NCBI GenBank assembly: GCA_007116635.1
Contig: SKIB01000012.1
Span: 1-61,586, forward strand
Source of the DNA: Saccharospirillaceae bacterium
GTDB taxonomy: Bacteria; Pseudomonadota; Gammaproteobacteria; Pseudomonadales; Natronospirillaceae
DNA length: 61,586 bases
Direction: 5' to 3'
Position numbers and translations under genes: made by a program. Positions within the stretch are counted from its first letter, which is position 1, and each line of letters begins with the position of its first letter. The notes under the pieces are model-generated. The model did not search any database. It saw nothing but the letters and a program-made list of their open reading frames with translations, and was not told the DNA's origin. Positions 37,003 to 45,026 of this stretch are shown here, piece after piece.

Positions 37003-37848
37003 TTAGGGCGTTAACTCAAACTCAATGGGCAGGCTGAGGTTTAGACTGCTGGCACCAGAGGTGATTCTGGGCAGCGGTTGGGCGTTGCGCACTGTGTCCA
37101 GTGCCGCTTGATCCAAACGGGCATGGCCTGAGCTTTGGCTGACGCGCAATTGGCTGACGCTGCCATCGGCATGCGCCGTGAAGCTGACCATCACCCGTCC
37201 CTGTTCTCTGGCGCGGGTTGACGCCCTGGGGTACTGCTTGTAGCGGGCCAAACGCGCAGAGAGTGCTGCTAGATACTGGTCATCCGCTGTGGCGGTGCTA
37301 CTACTTTGCCCACTGCCCGTTGCTTGTCTGTTGTTGGCAGGGCCCTGAGCGGGCCCCGTGGCTGGGCTGGCGGCCTGGCTATTGCTATTGCTAAGGGGCG
37401 CATGACGGCTGGCAGGCGGGGTGCTGGGTAAAGGGCTTGCGCTGCTGACTGGGCTGGGGCTAGGCTGAACTGTTGGCGTTGGCGTTGGCGTTGGCGTTGG
37501 CGTTGGCGTTGGCGTTGGCGTTGGCGTTGGCGTTGGCGTTGGCGTTGGCGTTGGCGTTGGCGTTGGCGTTGGCAGGGCAATATTGGATTCCTGCTGCTCA
37601 ACCTCAGGCTCTGTTAATGGCTCTGGTTCCGGTTCTTCAGGTTCGGGCTGAACTTGCTCTTCGGGCTGGGTTTGATCTTCAGGCTGAGCTTGGTCCAAAA
37701 GCTGACCTAGGTCGAGCGCCCAGCCTTGCGCCTGAACCTCTGCAGAGCTGCTGCTGGGTGTTTTAACCAGCAAGGCCAGCAGCACTGCCCCATGTAGGGA
37801 CAGTGCCAGGCCAGTGGCTAGCAACCAGGCTTTTTTACCTATCTTCAT
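37003..37848 (-). CDS. tonB: TonB energy transducer with long Pro-Thr repeat linker
   Basis: 281 residues: one N-terminal transmembrane helix (about 8-29), an acidic Pro/Glu-rich segment, an uninterrupted (Pro-Thr)17 stretch encoded by 17 perfect hexanucleotides, a Ser/Ala/Pro-rich linker, and a C-terminal TonB domain ([38 protein letters not shown]). It spans the periplasm to energise outer-membrane TonB-dependent receptors. It is the last gene of exbB-exbD-exbD-tonB and overlaps the preceding exbD by 14 bases. AAGGAAAG precedes the start. It differs from the TonB-like protein at 4914-5738 in linker and in its ExbBD context. Confidence 0.93.
   Translation of the reverse strand: MKIGKKAWLLATGLALSLHGAVLLALLVKTPSSSSAEVQAQGWALDLGQLLDQAQPEDQTQPEEQVQPEPEEPEPEPLTEPEVEQQESNIALPTPTPTPTPTPTPTPTPTPTPTPTPTPTPTPTPTVQPSPSPVSSASPLPSTPPASRHAPLSNSNSQAASPATGPAQGPANNRQATGSGQSSSTATADDQYLAALSARLARYKQYPRASTRAREQGRVMVSFTAHADGSVSQLRVSQSSGHARLDQAALDTVRNAQPLPRITSGASSLNLSLPIEFELTP
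37472..37573. repeat. 17 perfect tandem copies of the hexamer GTTGGC
   Basis: 102 bases of exact 6-bp repeats (CCAACG on the coding strand) inside tonB, encoding (Pro-Thr)17. Copy-number change by slippage would keep the frame and alter only linker length. Because the unit is a multiple of three, all frames stay open, producing spurious reading frames on both strands. Confidence 0.97.
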
Positions 37849-38272
37849 CGATCTTTCCTTGCTGTACGCCCAGATGAATTTGCGTCATGCCGGATTCGCG
37901 TATGGCTTGAAACACTGGCCTTAGCTGCTGCACCTGTGTGCGGGCGTCGGTTTTGATCTGTAGCCAACTCTGTTCCGCTGCCTCACTGGCTTGATACAGT
38001 CCGCTCAGCTCACTGGTTAATTGCTCAAGGCTAATTGGGCTTTGCTCGAGAAACAGCAGCCCTTGCTGGTCGATGAACAGGGTGGCAAGCGGGGGGTGTT
38101 CCTGCACTTGTGGCTCTTGGCTGCGAGCGGGTTCCAGCTCTACTGGATCGCTGATTTGGATCTGGCCAGCGACCATAAAGAACACCAGCAGCAGGAAAAC
38201 CACATTGATCAGGGGTATAACCCCGGCGTCCGGATTGCTTTGGCTGGTCTTATTCGTCGGTTTGAGGATCAT
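37835..38272 (-). CDS. exbD: ExbD-family biopolymer transport protein (second copy)
   Basis: 145 residues: one transmembrane helix near 22-42 ([17 protein letters not shown]) and a periplasmic domain. The conserved membrane Asp of ExbD/TolR (usually PLIDVVF) is replaced by Asn here (PLINVVF), whereas the neighbouring ExbD has Asp. That Asp carries protons in ExbD, so this copy may be structural or regulatory. Start overlaps the first exbD stop (ATGA at 38269-38272). Confidence 0.87.
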   Translation of the reverse strand: MILKPTNKTSQSNPDAGVIPLINVVFLLLVFFMVAGQIQISDPVELEPARSQEPQVQEHPPLATLFIDQQGLLFLEQSPISLEQLTSELSGLYQASEAAEQSWLQIKTDARTQVQQLRPVFQAIRESGMTQIHLGVQQGKIDEDR

Positions 38273-38700
38273 GGCGTGGCTCGCAAGGCATGAGCAAGGG
38301 AAACCTGTGCAGCCCCTAATAGGCTTAGGGTTTCGGCCAGATCCAAGAGGCTTTGTAGCTCAATGTGCTCCTGAGCATGAATCAGCATTAGATGCTCAGG
38401 GTATTCGCTGATGATGCTTGTGATGGCGGCCTGATCACTGAGGTGCAGGCGTTGCCCTTGAAACTGGATCAGGCCCTGATTGTCCAGCAGCGTCCAGCTC
38501 AGTCTTCCGCGCTCAATGTCGCTCTGCTGGCTGGCTAGGGGCGTGGCCACCGTTTGCCAGCGCACAAAACTGCTGCTGAGCATGAAAAACAGCAGCAGAA
38601 TGAACACCACATCGATCAGGGGTGTTAGGCTCGGGCCTCGTTTACGGCTGGGGCTGGCTAGGTTAAGCGGCATGGCGGTTCTGTTGGCCCTGTTGACCAT
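38269..38700 (-). CDS. exbD: ExbD-family biopolymer transport protein (first copy)
   Basis: ExbD of the Ton motor: RKRGPSLTPLIDVVF with the proton-carrying Asp, then one transmembrane helix and a periplasmic domain. From 38700 it is 143 residues and overlaps exbB by 38 bases. The internal ATG at 38673 (MPLNLASPSRKRG) gives the N-terminus more usual for ExbD and a smaller overlap; neither start has a clear ribosome-binding site. It works with ExbB to couple the proton gradient to TonB. Confidence 0.9.
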   Translation of the reverse strand: MVNRANRTAMPLNLASPSRKRGPSLTPLIDVVFILLLFFMLSSSFVRWQTVATPLASQQSDIERGRLSWTLLDNQGLIQFQGQRLHLSDQAAITSIISEYPEHLMLIHAQEHIELQSLLDLAETLSLLGAAQVSLAHALRATP

Positions 38701-39331
38701 GGGTTGCTTGAAAACCAGTAAACACCTGAGTCAGGGCGTCGTTCAGCTGATGGCTGATCTGCTCAACTTTGGACTCAAGCCAGGAATGCATGCTAATCAC
38801 CGGAATGGCCACAGCAATGCCCACGGCGGTGGTGAGCAGAGCTTGCCAGATGCCCCCGGAAAGCACGCTAGGGTCCACCTGACTGCCCGCAGCCTCCATC
38901 TGTTGGAAGGCAACGACCATACCCAGCACAGTGCCGAGCAAACCGAGCAACGGACTGAGGTTGGCAATGACTTCCATTGGCCGCAGATACTGACGAAGTT
39001 GGGCCAGCAAGCCCAAGGCTTGGCGTTCGCAGTCTTCGCGGATTTGCGCGCCGCGCTCTGGGCTGTGCATCAGCGCCCGCATGGCTTGGCCGGCAATGCG
39101 GTCAAAGGGATGCTTGTTGTTCAGCAGGCTGATGGCTTGTTGCTGGTCTTGACGCTTCCAGGCCTGAATGGCCATGCCCAGCTGCCCCTTGTTACTGCGG
39201 CTAAGGGTCGTTAGCTGCCACAGCTTGAGCAAAAACAGGGTAAGGGCAGTGCATGACATTAATAACAGCAGCCAGACAACCGGGCCGCCTAAGATTAGAA
39301 ACTGTCCGATGGGATCAATGAAACTAGACAT
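38663..39331 (-). CDS. exbB: ExbB-family (MotA/TolQ/ExbB) proton channel protein
   Basis: 222 residues with three transmembrane helices: near 12-35, and the conserved pair around NLSPLLGLLGTVLGMVVAF and ALLTTAVGIAVAIPVISM, which contain the ExbB/TolQ channel Thr residues. It is the first gene of the Ton operon, with AGGAG before the ATG. A possible Fur box lies 17-35 bases upstream, as expected for iron-regulated Ton genes. Confidence 0.94.
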   Translation of the reverse strand: MSSFIDPIGQFLILGGPVVWLLLLMSCTALTLFLLKLWQLTTLSRSNKGQLGMAIQAWKRQDQQQAISLLNNKHPFDRIAGQAMRALMHSPERGAQIREDCERQALGLLAQLRQYLRPMEVIANLSPLLGLLGTVLGMVVAFQQMEAAGSQVDPSVLSGGIWQALLTTAVGIAVAIPVISMHSWLESKVEQISHQLNDALTQVFTGFQATHGQQGQQNRHAA

Positions 39332-39347
39332 AAACCAACTCCTATTT

Positions 39348-39366
39348 AGTATTGATAATTATTCCT
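39348..39366 (-). promoter_or_regulatory. candidate Fur box upstream of exbB
   Basis: AGTATT-GATAAT-TATTCCT matches 12 of 19 positions of the classical Fur box (GATAATGATAATCATTATC), with a perfect central GATAAT hexamer at 39354-39359. It lies just upstream of exbB, a gene group normally iron-repressed. No promoter elements are assigned. Confidence 0.4.
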
Positions 39367-39497
39367 AAATGGGAGGTGGCAGGCAATGGTTAATTGCCTA
39401 AGCTGTGATTCTGTCGTTATTACCAGCTGTAAGACTTGTCATAGCTTGCTGGTTGGTCACCAAATTCTTCCAGCTCAAGTTCAAGGCATCTTTGCTT

Positions 39498-39531
39498 GGC
39501 ATCCCTAGGCAATTGTCTGCCAAGGGATACC
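39498..39531 (-). terminator. 14-bp imperfect hairpin downstream of metY
   Basis: 39498-39511 pairs with 39518-39531 around a 6-base loop, with one mismatch and one G-U pair. An outer GGTCACCA (39455-39462) can pair with TGGTGACC (39532-39539). It starts 20 bases after the metY stop on the minus strand and has no T-run. The rest of the 219-base gap holds nothing else I recognise apart from the Fur-like site. Confidence 0.4.
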
Positions 39532-39550
39532 TGGTGACCGGTCTGGCAAG

Positions 39551-40822
39551 TTAGGCCTTGTCAAGGGCCTGACTGATGTCGGCCAGAATGTCATCAATGT
39601 GCTCAATTCCGACCGATAGTCGCACCAGATCGCGGCTCACTCCGGCTCTGGCCAACTCTTCATCATTGAGCTGGCGGTGGGTGGTGCTGGCAGGGTGGCA
39701 GGCCAAGGACTTGGCATCACCAATGTTCACCAGCCGCAGGATCATTTGCAGGGCGTCAATGAAGCGCGTGCCCGCCGCCAGACCGCCCTGAATGCCAAAG
39801 CTAAGAATGCCAGATGCCTGACCGCCGCACAGGCGTTGGCAGTTGTCCAGGTAGGGGCTGTCGTCCAGTGCAGCGTAGTTAACCCAGTCCACCTTGGGGT
39901 GTTGGCGCAAAAAGTTAGCCACCGCCAGTGCGTTACTGCAGTGGCGCTCCATACGCAGCCCCAGGGTCTCAAGGCCTTGCAGGATGTAAAAGGCATTCTG
40001 GGGTGAAAGCGCGGCACCGGTATTGCGCAGCGGCACCACGCGGCAACGGCCAATGTAGGCTGCTGCCCCCAAAGCCTGGGTATAGACCACACCATGGTAG
40101 GAAGGGTCCGGTTGGTTAAGCATCGGGAAGCGTTCGGCGTGTTTTTGCCAATCAAATTTGCCGGAATCAATGATGGCACCACCAATGGCAATGCCGTGAC
40201 CGCCAATGTATTTGGTCAGGGATTGCACTACGATGTGCGCGCCATGCTCGAACGGACGGCAAAGGTAGGGTGTGGCCACGGTGTTGTCGACGATGAGCGG
40301 GATGCCGTGACGCTCGGCAATTTCCGCCAGGCGGTCAAGGGCCACCACATTACCCGCTGGGTTGCCAATGGACTCGCAGAAAATGGCCTTGGTTTTGGCG
40401 TCGATGCTGCGCTCGAAGCCAGTAAAGTCGTCATGGTTGAGCATACGCACTTCAATGCCCTGGTTGGGGAAGGTATGGGCAAAGAGGTTGTAGGTGCCGC
40501 CGTACAGCTGGCTGGTGCTAAGGATGTTGTCTCCTACCTTGGCGATGCACTGAATGGCGTAGGTGATGGCAGCCATGCCAGAGGCCAGCGCCAGAGCGCC
40601 AATGCCGCCCTCCATGGCCGCCAGGCGCTGCTCCAGCACATCATTGGTGGGGTTCATGATGCGCGAGTAGATGTTGCCCTGTACCTTGAGGTCAAATAGG
40701 TCGGCCCCGTGCTGAGTGTCATCAAAGGTAAAGGAGGTGGTTTGGTAAATGGGCACGGCCGCAGCCTTGGTGGTGGCTTCGGATTGATAGCCCTGATGCA
40801 ACGCAATGGACTCAAGTTTCAT
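39551..40822 (-). CDS. metY: O-acyl-homoserine sulfhydrylase (MetY type), PLP-dependent
   Basis: 423-residue Cys/Met-metabolism PLP enzyme that makes homocysteine from O-acetyl- or O-succinyl-homoserine and sulfide. The PLP-binding lysine is Lys204 in SLTKYIGGHG. The N-terminal pattern PIYQTTSFTFDDTQHGADLF and the length, longer than MetZ/MetB (about 390-400), favour MetY (O-acetylhomoserine aminocarboxypropyltransferase). The fused MetX-MetW gene at 53654 would supply the acyl-homoserine. It is a single gene with CAAGGAG before the ATG. Confidence 0.92.
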   Translation of the reverse strand: MKLESIALHQGYQSEATTKAAAVPIYQTTSFTFDDTQHGADLFDLKVQGNIYSRIMNPTNDVLEQRLAAMEGGIGALALASGMAAITYAIQCIAKVGDNILSTSQLYGGTYNLFAHTFPNQGIEVRMLNHDDFTGFERSIDAKTKAIFCESIGNPAGNVVALDRLAEIAERHGIPLIVDNTVATPYLCRPFEHGAHIVVQSLTKYIGGHGIAIGGAIIDSGKFDWQKHAERFPMLNQPDPSYHGVVYTQALGAAAYIGRCRVVPLRNTGAALSPQNAFYILQGLETLGLRMERHCSNALAVANFLRQHPKVDWVNYAALDDSPYLDNCQRLCGGQASGILSFGIQGGLAAGTRFIDALQMILRLVNIGDAKSLACHPASTTHRQLNDEELARAGVSRDLVRLSVGIEHIDDILADISQALDKA

Positions 40823-41013
40823 GCAAATCTCCTTGGTAGTAGAAGGTAAAGGTAGTAAAAGGGATTAGCATGCACTGTCTTGCGCTCGGCTGCAAATGCC
40901 AATCAGTAAGCAAGATGCTTGGGTCACCTGTGCTCAAAAACTAGGCCAAGGATTCCAGAATGCTCAGCTCTTGCCCGATGGCTGCAGCCCTTGCCTAGCA
41001 GGGATCAAGCCCT

Positions 41014-41050
41014 GTTATGCACAGCCTTATTCCGTTTTTTTGTGCATAAC
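41014..41050. promoter_or_regulatory. inverted pair of DnaA-box-like sequences (10-bp perfect arms)
   Basis: GTTATGCACA (41014-41023) and TGTGCATAAC (41041-41050) are perfect inverted copies 17 bases apart. Each contains TTATGCACA, which fits the DnaA consensus TTATNCACA. They lie in the 270-base gap between metY and the barrel gene, in which I see nothing else. It could equally be a transcript-end hairpin. Confidence 0.4.
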
Positions 41051-41092
41051 TAAGGTCTTAAATCCTTATGGGCGCTCAATGGGCAGGGCGAC

Positions 41093-42274
41093 TTAAAAAG
41101 TAGTCAGCTCCAAAGCGAGCCGCACCTGCTGCCCAAGTGTGGCCAGTGGTCCCTGTGCATCATGGTAGCGATAGGCTAGCTGGATGCTGGCTTGGCTGTT
41201 CCATTGCCAGTGGTTACCAATTTCAAGCAAATAGCTTGGCTGTTCTAGCCAATGCAACTGTAACCAGCCATAGGGTTGCCAGTCGCCCTGTTGGTAACTC
41301 AGGCGCACTAGACTCTGATGCTGGCTTAGCGCTGTTTGCAGGCTTGCCTGTGCCAACCATAGCTGATTGCCTGCTTTGGCTGGGTGTTCGCCCTGTTGCT
41401 GTTGCCAGGCGGCTAAGGCCAGCAATTGCTGCCAGTCCTCGGCACTGAGCGCACGCTGTTGATAGCCATGCTCGGCAATGAGTTGCCAGCCATTGCCCGT
41501 GCTGAAGGTCGCTCCCAGCACCCCCTGCCAGTTGCTGTCGTTTCGCTCGATCCATGGGGGTTGGCTCAGCCAGCTGTGGCTGTTGGCAATGCTGAACTCC
41601 TGCCATTGATAGGACTCTTGCCACATTAGGCTGGCGCGCAGATTCAGGGCATCCGTGGCCAGCCACTGGCCCGCCAGTCCGCTTTGCCAGCCCTGTTGAT
41701 AACCCAGCAGTAATTGCCCGTCCCATTGCTGGCCAAACCATTCGCTACGAGCCGAGCAGAGCGGGCTATCTTGCAGCGTGCAGCCCAGTTGCCAGACGCT
41801 ACTGGCGGCAAAATGCTCCAGCAAGACCATGGGCTGGGCCAGTGGCAGTTTGCTGCTTTGCGGGGCAAAGCCCAGCCAGTTCAGCGGGCTGTAGGCGTAT
41901 TGATAATCCCATTGCCAATGCTTGGCTCCTAGGCTTAGTGCCCAGGCATCCTGTTGTGGCAGGTCGGCATCGTAATAGAGTTCGGGCAGCACCAGCTCGC
42001 CCCCTTGTTCCAGATCGGGCTGCTGCCAGCGCAAATGCGCATACAGGTCCTGCTGCTGATAGATCAGACTCAAATGCTGGCTGCCCAGCCAGGATGAATC
42101 GGCCATGGGTAGGGGCAGGGGTTCATCCTGACCCTGCTGTTGCCATTGGCTGCTCAGATGGTATTGCGCCTGCCAGCTGGCCTGGCTTTGGCTGGCGAGG
42201 CACAGGAGCAAAAAGCTCAGGATGAACGGCTTGGTCAATACTTGTGGTCGGAAGCTTGGTTTTGAGCAAGGCAT
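41093..42274 (-). CDS. Trp-rich predicted outer-membrane beta-barrel protein of an ABC/LolA-like operon
   Basis: 393 residues with a signal peptide (about 1-33, ending SQSQA before SWQAQYHL). The rest is a series of amphipathic strands, very rich in Trp, Gln and Tyr, ending in a terminal aromatic (LALELTTF) as outer-membrane barrels do. I recognise no named family. It is the last gene of a four-gene unit with an ABC ATPase, an FtsX-type permease and a LolA-like protein; its AGGAG overlaps the end of the LolA-like gene, nine bases upstream. A role as the outer-membrane partner or acceptor of material exported by the ABC pair is inferred from this context only. Confidence 0.8.
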   Translation of the reverse strand: MPCSKPSFRPQVLTKPFILSFLLLCLASQSQASWQAQYHLSSQWQQQGQDEPLPLPMADSSWLGSQHLSLIYQQQDLYAHLRWQQPDLEQGGELVLPELYYDADLPQQDAWALSLGAKHWQWDYQYAYSPLNWLGFAPQSSKLPLAQPMVLLEHFAASSVWQLGCTLQDSPLCSARSEWFGQQWDGQLLLGYQQGWQSGLAGQWLATDALNLRASLMWQESYQWQEFSIANSHSWLSQPPWIERNDSNWQGVLGATFSTGNGWQLIAEHGYQQRALSAEDWQQLLALAAWQQQQGEHPAKAGNQLWLAQASLQTALSQHQSLVRLSYQQGDWQPYGWLQLHWLEQPSYLLEIGNHWQWNSQASIQLAYRYHDAQGPLATLGQQVRLALELTTF

Positions 42275-42283
42275 AGTCAGCTC

Positions 42284-43003
42284 CTAGAGGCTGTTGCGCA
42301 GCAGGTAGGCCGGGTTAAACCAGCTTTCAGGGATGCTCACCGGCTCGATGCTCAGGTAGCTGACTTCGGTGCGCTGCTGCTGTTGAATGCGGTCGTAGAG
42401 AGTCATGGCCTGCATTTGCCAGCCCTGCTCAGCATGCTGCATGCTAAAGCTGGCTTCTTTGGCCAGCCGGCCCGATGCTAAGTAAAATTCAGCGCGAATG
42501 GGTTTTAGGCTCTCTGCCTCTACCCAGAGTTCCACCCGCTCGTAGCTGAGCCCAGAGCGCGCTGCCTCAAGGCTCAGTTGCAGTAGTTGCTCATTCCTTT
42601 GGCGCTCACGGATGCGGTAATCCTGCGACCAGCGCAGCGAGGCAATGTCGCCCAATGAGGCCTGGCCCAGCAGTTTTTGATTGGCGGTGATGCGGATCTG
42701 GCGTCTGCTGTTTGGCATGAACAGGTAATACTGATCACCCAGCATTAGCATCTTTTGCCCCGCTTCCTGCTCCGAGCGGAACAGCACCAGGGAACGCTGG
42801 CCAGGGTCGGCATAAACCTCGTACTGGCTTTCGGACTGCAGTTGTTCACCATGAAATTGCCTCGCCAGCAATTCCACCTTGCTGCTGTGCGCCGATAAAC
42901 GCATGGCATCAATGACGTCGAGTTCGTTGGCGCGCAGTTGGCTCCAGCAGAGTACCAGGGTAAGGGTGGTGCATAGGCTAATAAAACAGCGTTGCTTAAA
43001 CAT
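42284..43003 (-). CDS. LolA-like outer-membrane lipoprotein-sorting family protein
   Basis: 239 residues with a signal peptide (about 1-25, ...CWSQLRANE). The chain resembles the 'outer membrane lipoprotein-sorting protein' family with a LolA/LolB-like half-barrel: QYEVYADPGQRSLVLFRS, QKMLMLGDQYYLFMPNSRR, SFSMQ..., ending PESWFNPAYL. Family members are periplasmic carriers of hydrophobic cargo and are often encoded beside exporters. It overlaps the permease gene by eight bases. It is distinct from housekeeping lolA, which is not in this window. Confidence 0.8.
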   Translation of the reverse strand: MFKQRCFISLCTTLTLVLCWSQLRANELDVIDAMRLSAHSSKVELLARQFHGEQLQSESQYEVYADPGQRSLVLFRSEQEAGQKMLMLGDQYYLFMPNSRRQIRITANQKLLGQASLGDIASLRWSQDYRIRERQRNEQLLQLSLEAARSGLSYERVELWVEAESLKPIRAEFYLASGRLAKEASFSMQHAEQGWQMQAMTLYDRIQQQQRTEVSYLSIEPVSIPESWFNPAYLLRNSL

Positions 43004-44210
43004 GGTTTAGGGCCTCAACAATGGGTTTTTTCAGAGTGTTCCAGCTGGCAATCAAGGCTGCCAGCATGGCCAGGATGATCAGCATCAAGCTGGTTTCTAA
43101 GGCAGTGCTGAACGACCAGTGTGATAATAAGGGGTAGCTTTCGCTTTGGCCGGGTGCGGGCGGCATGGGAATCTGCGCCCAGTGCAAGCCTTGGCTCAGC
43201 ATGGCCGCTAAGGCCAAACCAATCAGAGCGCCAAGGGCAGCCAGAAAGCCAGCTTCTAGCAACAGCAGCCAGAGAATCTCGCGTTTCTTGGTGCCCATGG
43301 CCGCCAAGGTGCCGATCTCTCGGGTGCGCTCCATGACAGACATCGAGGCGGTGTTGAAAATGGCAAAGACCACCATCATCATCAAAATCAGCCCCAAAAC
43401 GCCAAACAGTCGTTCGTACAGCCCAGCCACGTTGTGATAGTAATGGGCATGGTCTTGCCAGCCACCAATCTGCAGTTCCGGCCAGAGGGCTTGCCATTGT
43501 TGTTGACTGCTCTGCTGTAGCAGCTCGTGGCTCAGGTACACCGCAAGTTTGCTGACTTTGTCGGTTAACAACAGCTCTTGTGCCGCACTCAGCTCGGTGA
43601 GTACCAAGCGGCTGTCGACGTCTGGAATGCCGGTGTTCACCAAGCCGACTAACTGCACATCCAAGGCATTGAGCGCTCCTGAAGTGGTGGTCGACAGCAG
43701 GGTTAGGTAATCACCCACCTCAACACCAAGGTTGTGCGCCAAGGATTGACCCAGCAGCACCTGAGGATCGGCCTGAGCGTCAATCTGGCTCAGCAGTTGC
43801 CCTTGGCGCAGGCTGGCTTGCAAGCCTTGCAGTTGCTGCGCCGCCAATTCAATGCCTTCAGCTAAAAAGATGGTGGATTTTTCACCATTGCTGATCAGGC
43901 CGTCAAAACGCACGCTGGCCAGCACCTGTTCCACCTCAGGCTTAGCCAGCAGCTGTTGTTGCAGCTGCTGGTGGTTTTCTAGGCCCCATTCCAAGGGCTG
44001 TTGCTCTTGCTGATTAAAGTAATGCTGATGGCTAATCACCAGATGGCCGTGTTCACGGATGCTGGCTTGGCGCAGGGCATCAAGTGTGTAATCGGCAAAG
44101 CCTTTGCTACTCATCAGTGCCAAGACAGCTACTGCGGTTAGCACCAGGCTGGCCAGAGTACGGCGACGATTGCGGCCCAAATTGAGCCAAGCGAGATAAA
44201 ACCATTTCAT
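42996..44210 (-). CDS. ABC transporter permease, FtsX/MacB/LolE type
   Basis: 404 residues: TM1 near 17-38 (RTLASLVLTAVAVLALMSS), a large MacB-like periplasmic domain at about 45-265, then three helices near 268-295, 320-345 and 370-392. The segment SVMERTREIGTLAAMGTKKREI is the FtsX-family coupling region. Such permeases are mechanotransmitters that extract or move lipids, lipoproteins or peptides instead of forming an import channel. Start and the ATPase stop overlap as ATGA (44207-44210). Confidence 0.92.
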   Translation of the reverse strand: MKWFYLAWLNLGRNRRRTLASLVLTAVAVLALMSSKGFADYTLDALRQASIREHGHLVISHQHYFNQQEQQPLEWGLENHQQLQQQLLAKPEVEQVLASVRFDGLISNGEKSTIFLAEGIELAAQQLQGLQASLRQGQLLSQIDAQADPQVLLGQSLAHNLGVEVGDYLTLLSTTTSGALNALDVQLVGLVNTGIPDVDSRLVLTELSAAQELLLTDKVSKLAVYLSHELLQQSSQQQWQALWPELQIGGWQDHAHYYHNVAGLYERLFGVLGLILMMMVVFAIFNTASMSVMERTREIGTLAAMGTKKREILWLLLLEAGFLAALGALIGLALAAMLSQGLHWAQIPMPPAPGQSESYPLLSHWSFSTALETSLMLIILAMLAALIASWNTLKKPIVEALNHV

Positions 44211-44932
44211 GCTGCAACTCCCTGACCTTGGTCTTTAGCTTGGGCTTGATCGGTGCCTTGTTTGCTGGTGCGCTCAAGATGACCCTGAGCGATGTGGAAC
44301 ACCTGGTCGCACCATGGCATCAGGCGTGGGTCATGGGTGGCAATCAACACCGTGGTACCGTATTGACGGCAAAGCTTGTGCAGCAAGCGAGTGACGATCA
44401 AGGCGGTGTCGGCATCCAAATTGGCTGTGGGTTCGTCGGCAATGATCAGTTGCGGTTGCTTGACCAGTGCGCGAGCAATGGCGACTCGTTGTTGCTGGCC
44501 GCCAGACAGTTGGCTGGGTTTCTTATGAGCCATGCCGGTCAATCCAACCTGATCAATGACCTGGGCAACCCGTTCTTGCATTAGGGCTTTGGGGGTGTTG
44601 AGTAGCATCAGGGGGTAGGCAATGTTGTCCCAAGCGCTCATCACGGGTATCAGTTGATAGCTTTGAAACACATAGCCTAGGTAGCGGCGGCGAAACAGGC
44701 TCAGTTGGTTGGCGCTGAGCTTGTTGAGATTTTCCCCTTGCCAGTGAATTTCACCTGAGTCGGCAGGGTTGATCAGGCCACAAATATTAAGCAGTGTGCT
44801 TTTACCGCAGCCTGAGGGGCCGAGAATGGCAGCAAAGCTGCCTTGGGGCAGATCAAGGCTTAATTGGTGTAATACTTGTTGCTGTTGTTCGCCAGCCTGA
44901 TAGGCCTTGCTGATGTTGCGTAAACTGAGCAT
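44207..44932 (-). CDS. ABC transporter ATP-binding protein, LolD/MacB type
   Basis: 241-residue ATPase with Walker [10 protein letters not shown], signature [15 protein letters not shown] and Walker [14 protein letters not shown], typical of the LolD/MacB/FtsE branch. The frame is open to 44983, but the ATG at 44932 has GGAG seven bases upstream, while the ATG at 44944 lacks one; upstream sequence overlaps the pfkA terminator. It is the first gene of the four-gene envelope operon. Confidence 0.93.
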   Translation of the reverse strand: MLSLRNISKAYQAGEQQQQVLHQLSLDLPQGSFAAILGPSGCGKSTLLNICGLINPADSGEIHWQGENLNKLSANQLSLFRRRYLGYVFQSYQLIPVMSAWDNIAYPLMLLNTPKALMQERVAQVIDQVGLTGMAHKKPSQLSGGQQQRVAIARALVKQPQLIIADEPTANLDADTALIVTRLLHKLCRQYGTTVLIATHDPRLMPWCDQVFHIAQGHLERTSKQGTDQAQAKDQGQGVAA

Positions 44933-44980
44933 GCTGTTCTCCATCTTGGTTGATGAGAGCAGCTTAGCGGTTGGCAGAAG

Positions 44981-45009
44981 CAAAAAAGGCCACTGCGATG
45001 AGTGGCCTT
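44981..45009 (-). terminator. intrinsic terminator of pfkA
   Basis: On the minus strand AAGGCCACT (45009-45001) pairs with AGTGGCCTT (44994-44986) around six bases and runs into a stretch of T. It lies about 18 bases after the pfkA stop and separates pfkA from the ABC operon. Confidence 0.85.
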
Positions 45010-45026
45010 AATGACAGACGATTGGC

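Noticed and set aside
37472-37573. Regular repeats considered as a CRISPR array
   Set aside because: The units are contiguous hexamers with no spacers and lie inside a coding sequence; no cas genes are present.
37269-37766. Open frames of repeated Ala-Leu or Gln-Arg on either strand over the tonB hexamer array
   Set aside because: They are produced by a 6-bp repeat that leaves all frames open; only the TonB frame has domain structure.
38480-39214. 244-codon open frame opposite exbB/exbD
   Set aside because: Shadow of the Ton genes; composition follows the complement of hydrophobic codons.
40094-40699. 201-codon frame antisense to metY
   Set aside because: Lies entirely inside a conserved PLP-enzyme gene and has no domain.
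40823-41013. Leader upstream of metY considered for a SAM-type riboswitch
   Set aside because: I could not lay out any known SAM-sensing fold on the minus strand; only a ribosome-binding site is evident.
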